A stretch of DNA of 6,882 bases from Bacteroidales bacterium (GTDB taxonomy: Bacteria > Bacteroidota > Bacteroidia > Bacteroidales > Dysgonomonadaceae), in assembly GCA_012518155.1 (NCBI GenBank), contig JAAYTC010000332.1, positions 1 through 6,882 on the forward strand, read 5' to 3'. Within the stretch, counting starts at the first letter, position 1, and every line of letters starts with the position of its first letter. The position numbers were made by a program, and so were the translations under genes. Shown in pieces: positions 1 to 5,214 of the stretch. The notes under the pieces are model-generated. The model did no database searches, was not told the DNA's origin, and saw nothing but the letters and a program-made list of their open reading frames with translations.

Positions 1-981
1 AAGGAGCATCATTACGGGATACTCACGAATCGGAAATTAGAAGACCTGTTGGAAGGCACTCGAGAGTTGGACGGTCAGGACGAGAAACGGGGAAGGCTCG
101 ATTTTGCCCTCTGGATCAAGGCAAAACCCGAAACGTTGATGCAGTGGCCCTCGCCCTGGGGATGGGGTTTCCCTGGATGGCACATCGAATGCTCCGCCAT
201 GAGTACCAAATACCTGGGCACTCGTTTCGATATTCACGGGGGGGGGATGGATCTTCAGGCGACGCACCATACCAACGAGATTGCCCAGTCGGAGGCGTGT
301 AACCATACCGCGCCGGCAAACTACTGGGTGCACACCAATATGCTTACCGTAAATGGAGTACGCATGTCGAAAACAGCCGGGAACGGATTTCTCCCTAACG
401 AACTATTCACTGGAGATCATCCCATGTTGGAAAGAGGCTACTCGCCCATGACGGTTCGCTTTTTCATGGCGCAGTCTCATTACCGGAGCACGCTCGACTT
501 CTCGAACGAGGCACTGCAAGCAGCCGAAAAGGGATACAAGAAGCTGATGGAAAGTTTATCGACGTTAGAGAAATTACAATCTTCCAACAGCCCGTCAATA
601 GAGATCGGCGACTTGGAGGAGAAGTGCTACGACGCGATGAACGACGACTTCAACAGCCCGGTACTGATTGCCCACCTGTTCGACGCGGTGAGAATGATTA
701 ACTCGGTTAACGATAAAAAAGAGACCATCAGCGCGACAGATATCGAAACGCTCAAACGTGTGATGCATACCTTCGTGTTCGACGTGCTGGGATTGGTGGA
801 CGAAACAAAGACAACCGGTGGAAGCGATGTGATTGAAGGGTTGATGAAATTGATCCTCGACATTCGACGCTCTGCTCGCGAAAACAAGGATTGGGCCACT
901 TCCGACAAAATACGGGATGAACTGAAAGAGGCGGGAGTGGAAATCAAGGACACCAAAGAAGGGGTTGAATGGAGACTGTAG
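1..981 (+). CDS. cysS: Cysteinyl-tRNA synthetase, 3' part (start lies before the window)
   Basis: This is the class I enzyme that charges tRNA-Cys with cysteine in the cytoplasm. The frame is open from base 1, and the first residues (KEHHYG) match an internal site, so it is a 5' partial gene: 326 residues are visible of about 490, and the N-terminal HIGH half of the active site is missing. The visible part has GWHIECSAM (190-192 is the zinc-ligand Cys), then IHGGGMD and HHTNE (265-279), whose His and Glu align with the other zinc ligands of the E. coli enzyme. The KMSKS loop reads RMSKT (361-375) and keeps the second Lys. SPMTVRFF, HYRSTLDFSNEAL and the C-terminal helical anticodon-binding region follow, ending in a normal stop. 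Leu at 49 (TTG) is not a start. The usual FPHH before the zinc ligands is ATHH here, and the GGG motif lies on a run of nine G. Confidence 0.96.
   Translation, partial: KEHHYGILTNRKLEDLLEGTRELDGQDEKRGRLDFALWIKAKPETLMQWPSPWGWGFPGWHIECSAMSTKYLGTRFDIHGGGMDLQATHHTNEIAQSEACNHTAPANYWVHTNMLTVNGVRMSKTAGNGFLPNELFTGDHPMLERGYSPMTVRFFMAQSHYRSTLDFSNEALQAAEKGYKKLMESLSTLEKLQSSNSPSIEIGDLEEKCYDAMNDDFNSPVLIAHLFDAVRMINSVNDKKETISATDIETLKRVMHTFVFDVLGLVDETKTTGGSDVIEGLMKLILDIRRSARENKDWATSDKIRDELKEAGVEIKDTKEGVEWRL
238..246 (+). repeat. Run of nine G inside cysS
   Basis: Three successive GGG codons encode the conserved Gly-Gly-Gly after IH in CysRS, giving an uninterrupted G9 tract. Other glycine codons would break the run, so it is not forced by the protein. 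The reading frame is intact on both sides. The tract is a possible site of slippage or of sequencing error. Confidence 0.9.
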
Positions 982-1085
982 TCTCGCGAAACCAGCCGCC
1001 ACGTGCAGTTATATTGCAGATGATAGCCTAATAAAAAAATAAAAATATCATAAATCGATTTCTTAACGAGATTGCAATTAAGGAT

Positions 1086-2420
1086 ATGACAGAGAAACGA
1101 GTAACGTTCGCGTCTAAAATAGGGATTGTCGCCGCCGCGGCGGGATCGGCCGTGGGTTTAGGGAATATCTGGCGGTTCCCGAGCCAGACCGCGGATGGAG
1201 GGGGAGCTATCTTTATCCTCATCTATATCGCCTGCATCCTGTTTTTTGGTATTCCACTCATGATGAGCGAATTCATGGTGGGACGGGCTGCTCGTGCCAA
1301 CACCGCAGGTGCCTTCCAGAAGCTTGCACCCGGCACCCCTTGGAAATGGGTGGGTAGGTTAGGCGTGCTTACCGGTTTCGTGATCATGGGGTTCTACATG
1401 GTGGTGAGTGGATGGACGCTCGACTATTTTTTTCAATCTCTTTCGGGAAGCTTACATAAAGTGGACAACCTTTCAGCCCATTTCGATGCCCTTCAAGCCA
1501 ATCCAGTGCGACAGATAGCCTGGATGATCCCCTTTGTGTTCCTCTCCGTTTTTTTCATTGTATCCGGCGTAAAAAAAGGGATCGAACGGTCGGCTAAAAT
1601 ATTCATGCCGTTGCTGTTTCTGCTTTTGATCGTCTTAGCCATTCGGTCCATCACGTTGGAAGGTGCCATCAGGGGCTTAAGCTTTCTTTTCCGGCCCGAC
1701 CTGAGCCACGTGAAATCAACGGTTTTTCTTGACGCGATGGGGCAGGCCTTCTTCTCATTGTCACTTGGCATGGGCTGTATGATCACGTACGGTTCTTATT
1801 TCAACAATAACACCGACTTGGCTAAAACTTCGATTCAGGTCTCTACCCTCGACACGCTGGTAGCCATCCTCGCCGGGGTGGTGATCTTTCCCTCGGCCTT
1901 CGCGCTGACGGCAAATCCCGAGACCATTGTCAACGAGCTCGTGGCGGGAGGGCCCGGCTTGCTGTTTATCACCCTGCCTGAACTATTCAACCAGATGCCG
2001 CTCTCGATGGTGTGGTCGGCCCTCTTCTTCTGCCTGTTGGCCCTTGCCGCGCTAACCTCCACCATTTCGTTGATGGAGGTAGTCACGGTTTACCTCCACG
2101 AGGAGTACCGCGTATCTCGGCTGAAAGGCACATTGCTGGTTTCAGCCGGTGTTATCATCCTTGGTATCATCTCGTCCTACTCTTCCCTCTTTTTTAACGT
2201 GTTGGACGTGGCATCAGCAAAATTCATGTTGCCCATCGGGGGATTCTTCATCTGCCTCTTCATGGGGTGGAGGCTCAAAAAAAACCTGATACTGTTACAG
2301 TTAACGAACAACGGGGAGTTGCCCGCGCGTGCAAAACTGCTCAATGGCTACCTTTTCCTATTGCGTTACGTGATTCCGATCGCTATTTTGAGTATTTTTG
2401 TATACGGCATCGTCGGGTAA
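1086..2420 (+). CDS. Sodium-dependent amino-acid symporter, NSS/SNF family (LeuT/MhsT-like)
   Basis: A complete 444-aa inner-membrane protein predicted to import an amino acid with sodium. The first 32 residues align with LeuT without gaps: G20, A22, V23, N27 and R30 fall on the same numbers, including GSAVGLGNIWRFP of the broken helix 1. The extracellular/cytoplasmic loop GVKKGIERSAKI (161-172), helix 6 with FFSLSLGMG (222-230) and helix 8 with ALTST (322-326; A321, T324 and S325 match the second sodium site) are all typical. Tyr104 matches LeuT Tyr108 of the substrate site. I count 11 hydrophobic helices (last about 420-443), as in the bacterial subgroup without helix 12. The substrate cannot be fixed; Met229 in the helix-6 break suggests a bulky hydrophobic or aromatic residue. 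At the first sodium site Asp256 stands where LeuT has Asn286. The gene stands alone, 104 nt after cysS and 140 nt before aroA. The start puts GSAVGLGN at the family position; only AAGGA directly abutting the ATG resembles a ribosome site. Confidence 0.93.
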   Translation: MTEKRVTFASKIGIVAAAAGSAVGLGNIWRFPSQTADGGGAIFILIYIACILFFGIPLMMSEFMVGRAARANTAGAFQKLAPGTPWKWVGRLGVLTGFVIMGFYMVVSGWTLDYFFQSLSGSLHKVDNLSAHFDALQANPVRQIAWMIPFVFLSVFFIVSGVKKGIERSAKIFMPLLFLLLIVLAIRSITLEGAIRGLSFLFRPDLSHVKSTVFLDAMGQAFFSLSLGMGCMITYGSYFNNNTDLAKTSIQVSTLDTLVAILAGVVIFPSAFALTANPETIVNELVAGGPGLLFITLPELFNQMPLSMVWSALFFCLLALAALTSTISLMEVVTVYLHEEYRVSRLKGTLLVSAGVIILGIISSYSSLFFNVLDVASAKFMLPIGGFFICLFMGWRLKKNLILLQLTNNGELPARAKLLNGYLFLLRYVIPIAILSIFVYGIVG

Positions 2421-2500
2421 TAAATTACGCGTGATTATAGAAACGACGGGGCAGTCGGAAAAATATTTAAATGAATATAAACAACGTAAAACCTGAACGA

Positions 2501-2510
2501 TACAGCTGTA
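2501..2510. repeat. Perfect 10-bp palindrome TACAGCTGTA upstream of aroA
   Basis: TACAGCTGTA equals its own reverse complement. It lies within a looser inverted repeat, AAACC at 2489-2493 and GGTTT at 2516-2520. It ends 17 nt before the possible -7 element at 2528, where an operator could act. No T run follows, so it does not look like a terminator of the preceding transporter gene. The function is unknown and a chance occurrence is possible. Confidence 0.3.
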
Positions 2511-2527
2511 CCTTCGGTTTAAAGTAC

Positions 2528-2535
2528 TATTTTTG
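2528..2535 (+). promoter_or_regulatory. aroA: Possible Bacteroidota -7 promoter element for aroA
   Basis: TATTTTTG fits the Bacteroides -7 consensus TAnnTTTG exactly and ends 25 nt before the aroA ATG, which would give a leader of roughly 20 nt. No TTTG is seen at the expected -33 position (about 2503-2508), which is filled by the palindrome instead. The call rests on one short motif in an AT-rich gap, so it is tentative. If correct, it would drive aroA and the two genes that follow closely. Confidence 0.35.
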
Positions 2536-2560
2536 TAAGAAGTTAAGATAAAAGCGCTTT

Positions 2561-3790
2561 ATGCAAGTTCAATACACGATTTCACCACCCGACGGGATTC
2601 GGGCTACTATAGATTTGCCGGCCTCGAAGAGTATGAGCAACAGGGCTCTCATTCTCAACACGCTCAGCTTAAGCTCCTACCCTATAAAAAATCTCGCCGA
2701 CTGCGAGGACACGCAGGTTTTAATTGACGCTTTCAATTCAAATTCAAACGTTTTTGACGTGAAAGCCGCCGGTACAGCCATGCGATTTCTTACCGCATTT
2801 TTGGCAGGCATGGAAGGTGAATGGATCATTAAAGGCTCGAAACGGATGCACGAACGACCGATTCATCCGCTCGTTGAGACACTTGTGGCACTGGGCGCGA
2901 AAATAGATTACCTCGAGAAAGAGGGTTTTCCTCCGTTAAAAATTCAGGGAAGGAAACTTAAAGGGGGCGAAGTATACTTGGCGGGAAACATCAGTTCGCA
3001 ATTTATCTCTGCCCTCCTAATGGTGGCCCCGCTCATGGAAAAGGGGTTAATCATGCACATCGAGAAGGAGATTGTGTCGAAACCATACATCAACCTCACG
3101 ATAAGCATGATGGAGCAATCAGGGGTGCATGCAAAATGGAAAAATAACGACATCACCATTCAACCTCAAACATATAAGCCTATCCAGCATGTTGTTGAGG
3201 CGGACTGGACGGCGGCCTCCTATTGGTACGAAATGGTATCGTTACTCCCCGGCTCAGAGATGCACCTCAAGGGGTTGAAAAAAACAAGCCTCCAAGGCGA
3301 CTCGAATGTCACCTCGCTTTTCACCGATTTAGGGGTAAGCACCGAGTTTGTTGAAGATGGCATCGTTATTCGAAATACAAAGAGAAAGGCGAAAAAATTC
3401 TTTCATGATTTCGTGAATGAGCCCGATCTTGCTCAAACATTTGCAGCTACTTGTTGTTTTTTAGGTGTACCCTTCCTGTTCTCGGGTATTCAAAGTTTAA
3501 AAATCAAAGAAACGGATCGGGTGCAGGCACTTATAAACGAACTTGAAAAGTTAGGCTTCGTTTTGAAAGAAAATGAGATTGGCATGTTAGAATGGGACGG
3601 GACACGGTGCCCCGTGGAGGGTGAGCCCGCGATTGACACGTACGACGATCATCGGATGGCCATGTCGTTAGCACCCGGGGCAATCGCGCTGGGTTCATTA
3701 CGAATGAACGACCCACATGTAGTTTCCAAATCGTATCCCAATTTTTGGAGGGATATTGAAAATGTAGGATTTAAAATCAAAAGGAATTAG
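2561..3790 (+). CDS. aroA: 3-phosphoshikimate 1-carboxyvinyltransferase (EPSP synthase)
   Basis: Transfers the enolpyruvyl group of PEP to shikimate-3-phosphate, the sixth step of the shikimate pathway, in the cytoplasm. All the main ligand residues known from the E. coli enzyme can be placed: K23 and R28 (ASKSMSNRA), G71 (GTAMR), R99 (ERPIH), Q147 (SSQF), the catalytic D289 (NEPDLAQT), E317 and R320 (KETDR), H364 and R365 (DDHRMAM) and K390 (SKSYPNF). It is 409 aa against 427 in E. coli. Most of the deficit lies between K23 and G71, 48 residues here and 74 in E. coli, so one strand-helix portion of the first domain is shortened. The residue after GTAMR is Phe76 where E. coli has Pro101, as I recall is usual for Bacteroidota. 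The ATG directly precedes the first beta strand (YTISPP). The next gene starts 15 nt after the stop, so they are probably co-transcribed. Confidence 0.96.
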   Translation: MQVQYTISPPDGIRATIDLPASKSMSNRALILNTLSLSSYPIKNLADCEDTQVLIDAFNSNSNVFDVKAAGTAMRFLTAFLAGMEGEWIIKGSKRMHERPIHPLVETLVALGAKIDYLEKEGFPPLKIQGRKLKGGEVYLAGNISSQFISALLMVAPLMEKGLIMHIEKEIVSKPYINLTISMMEQSGVHAKWKNNDITIQPQTYKPIQHVVEADWTAASYWYEMVSLLPGSEMHLKGLKKTSLQGDSNVTSLFTDLGVSTEFVEDGIVIRNTKRKAKKFFHDFVNEPDLAQTFAATCCFLGVPFLFSGIQSLKIKETDRVQALINELEKLGFVLKENEIGMLEWDGTRCPVEGEPAIDTYDDHRMAMSLAPGAIALGSLRMNDPHVVSKSYPNFWRDIENVGFKIKRN

Positions 3791-3792
3791 GT

Positions 3793-3799
3793 AAAGGAG
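3793..3799 (+). promoter_or_regulatory. Shine-Dalgarno sequence of the 143-aa gene
   Basis: AAAGGAG lies 6 nt before the ATG at 3806, an ideal position. It is the only strong Shine-Dalgarno sequence in the window; Bacteroidota genes usually do without one. It fixes the start codon of this gene and suggests good translation independent of aroA. Confidence 0.7.
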
Positions 3800-3805
3800 T
3801 AGATT

Positions 3806-4237
3806 ATGCAAAGTATATATTTATTTATCGGCATCGTTGCCTTTTTTATTATCGCACTTGTGGTATCTAATTATATTCAACGAAAAAAAGGCAATACGCG
3901 GGAGCGTGAAGCTACACCTCCTTCCATCGACCTGAGTGGGGGCGGGTGTTGCGGTGCACACGAGATTTGTGAAAAGGATAGCCTCATTGCCGCGTTTGAA
4001 AAGGAACCGGAATATTTCGACGATGAGGAGTTGGACAAATACTCACATCGTGACTCGTCTGCCTATGCCGAAAAAGAGGTAGAGGAATTTCGTGATGTAT
4101 TTTACTCGGTGTTAGACGAAGAAAAACCACGCTGGGTAAGAAGCCTACAAATGAGAGACATACCGGTACCGGACCAGCTAAAGGATGAAGTTCTGATGTT
4201 CGTGAACGAATTGAGGACTCACAAAATGCATGCCTGA
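3806..4237 (+). CDS. Small membrane-anchored protein with a CCGxHxxC motif, function unknown
   Basis: A 143-aa protein with one N-terminal membrane helix (about residues 3-22) followed by QRKK, so by the positive-inside rule the rest should face the cytoplasm. Residues 45-55 read GGGCCGAHEIC: C48, C49, H52 and C55 could bind a metal ion. KDSL follows, then a very acidic part (EYFDDEELDKYSHRDSS, 69-85) and probable helices to the end, with WVRSLQMRDIPVP at 110-122. I recall similar proteins being conserved in Bacteroidales and sometimes labelled 'phospholipase', but no lipase motif (GxSxG, HKD or GDSL) is visible. The anchor plus Cys-rich turn recalls the FeoB-associated Cys-rich membrane proteins (PF12669), though those are much shorter. 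It sits 15 nt after aroA and 14 nt before a metal permease gene, which hints at metal handling; that is inference from context. The start is fixed by AAAGGAG at 3793. Confidence 0.85.
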   Translation: MQSIYLFIGIVAFFIIALVVSNYIQRKKGNTREREATPPSIDLSGGGCCGAHEICEKDSLIAAFEKEPEYFDDEELDKYSHRDSSAYAEKEVEEFRDVFYSVLDEEKPRWVRSLQMRDIPVPDQLKDEVLMFVNELRTHKMHA

Positions 4238-4251
4238 TCGGGCAAGAATAG

Positions 4252-5088
4252 ATGGATCTACCCGAGTTACTACAGTACGCGTTTTTCCGAAACGCCCTCG
4301 TGGGCAGTCTTTTCGCGAGCATTGCTTGCGGAATTATTGGTACGTATGTCGTATCAAGACGCTTGGTGTTCATCAGCGGTGGCATCACGCACGCCTCTTT
4401 CGGGGGGTTAGGGATAGGTTTCTATTTTGGCCTATCCCCGATTCTTTCGGCCATGGTTTTTTCGGTATTCTCTGCTTTTGGGATCCAGTGGCTCTCCAGC
4501 AAACAGGGCGTACGAGAGGACTCTGCCATCGCGGTATTCTGGTCGCTCGGTATGGCCATAGGCATCGTGCTGACTTTTCTTTCTCCTGGCTACGCGCCCA
4601 ACCTGTCGGAGTACCTTTTTGGTAATATCCTCACCATTACCCGGGGCGATATCGTGGCACTTGCCATCTTGTCGCTCGTCGTCCTTCTCTTTTTTATCTT
4701 TTTTTATCACGCGATCGTCTCGGTGTCGTTCGATACCGAATTCGCGCGTACACGTCGCGTGCCCACTCAATTTATCGAGTACGCGATGATGCTCTTTATT
4801 GCCGTTACCATCGTACTAAGCATCCGGTTGGTGGGCATCGTCCTACTGATGTCGCTCATCACTGTACCCCAGATGACGGCCAACCTGTTTACCGTGAACT
4901 ACTCCAAGATTATTTCGCTTTCCATCCTCTTTAGTTTCGTGGGATGCGTGGCGGGTCTTCTGCTTTCCTACTACCTGAACGTCCCTTCGGGCGCGTTCAT
5001 TATATTCGTGCTAATCGTGATGTTCTTTATTGCTAAAGCCGTTAAGGGAATAAAGACTTTCTCCTTAACACCCTCGAATTCAAAATAA
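4252..5088 (+). CDS. Metal ABC transporter permease, ABC-3 family (ZnuB/MntB/TroC-like)
   Basis: A 278-aa inner-membrane permease of the family that carries zinc, manganese or iron inward together with an ATPase and a periplasmic binding protein; length is normal for the family. Family signatures in order: RRLVFISGGITHASFGGLG (36-54, the conserved G-x-x-HA helix), GNILTITRGD (124-133), SFDTEFARTRRVP (159-171, the cytoplasmic loop that usually reads DxExA), VGIVLLMSLITVPQMTAN (194-211) and NVPSGAFIIF (243-252). Seven to nine membrane helices can be drawn. The metal cannot be told from the sequence. The gene starts 14 nt after the 143-aa gene and has no clear Shine-Dalgarno sequence. Neither the ATPase nor the binding protein is adjacent, so they must be elsewhere or the product is an orphan. 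A 126-nt gap follows, with one imperfect -7 match (TAGTTTTC at 5167-5174) and no terminator hairpin. Confidence 0.93.
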   Translation: MDLPELLQYAFFRNALVGSLFASIACGIIGTYVVSRRLVFISGGITHASFGGLGIGFYFGLSPILSAMVFSVFSAFGIQWLSSKQGVREDSAIAVFWSLGMAIGIVLTFLSPGYAPNLSEYLFGNILTITRGDIVALAILSLVVLLFFIFFYHAIVSVSFDTEFARTRRVPTQFIEYAMMLFIAVTIVLSIRLVGIVLLMSLITVPQMTANLFTVNYSKIISLSILFSFVGCVAGLLLSYYLNVPSGAFIIFVLIVMFFIAKAVKGIKTFSLTPSNSK

Positions 5089-5214
5089 ATGGATTCACCA
5101 GTGGCCACGAACGGATGAAGGCACTTCCGCTGCTTTTACTTGTTTACTGGCAAGGCAATAAAACCGTAGTTTTCGAGTTATATAGGGGAAAACAACAACC
5201 CAAACAACTCGTTA

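Noticed and set aside
595..1002. 135-codon open frame on the - strand over the end of cysS
   Set aside because: It lies opposite a well-conserved CysRS C-terminal part, has no recognisable domain and arises from codon structure of the real gene.
982..1085. Possible terminator or promoter between cysS and the transporter gene
   Set aside because: The only pairing arms (ACTG/CAGT around the stop) are four bases long with mismatches inside and no T run follows; no TAnnTTTG element is present. The gap is simply A/T-rich.
2277..2284. Run of eight A in the transporter gene as a programmed frameshift site
   Set aside because: It encodes the Leu-Lys-Lys-Asn loop before the last helix; the protein continues normally in frame and no slippage-stimulating structure is evident.
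2411..2448. CGTCG/CGACG inverted repeat at the end of the transporter gene
   Set aside because: Arms of five bases with a 28-base loop and no U-rich tail make a poor terminator.
3984..4388. 134-codon - strand frame over the small protein and permease start
   Set aside because: It covers two convincing + strand genes and their junction and shows no family signature; a shadow frame.
4230..4625. 131-codon + strand frame starting at the end of the 143-aa gene
   Set aside because: It overlaps the ABC-3 permease in another frame, and its Arg/His/Trp-rich translation lacks any family pattern, while the permease frame has all its motifs.
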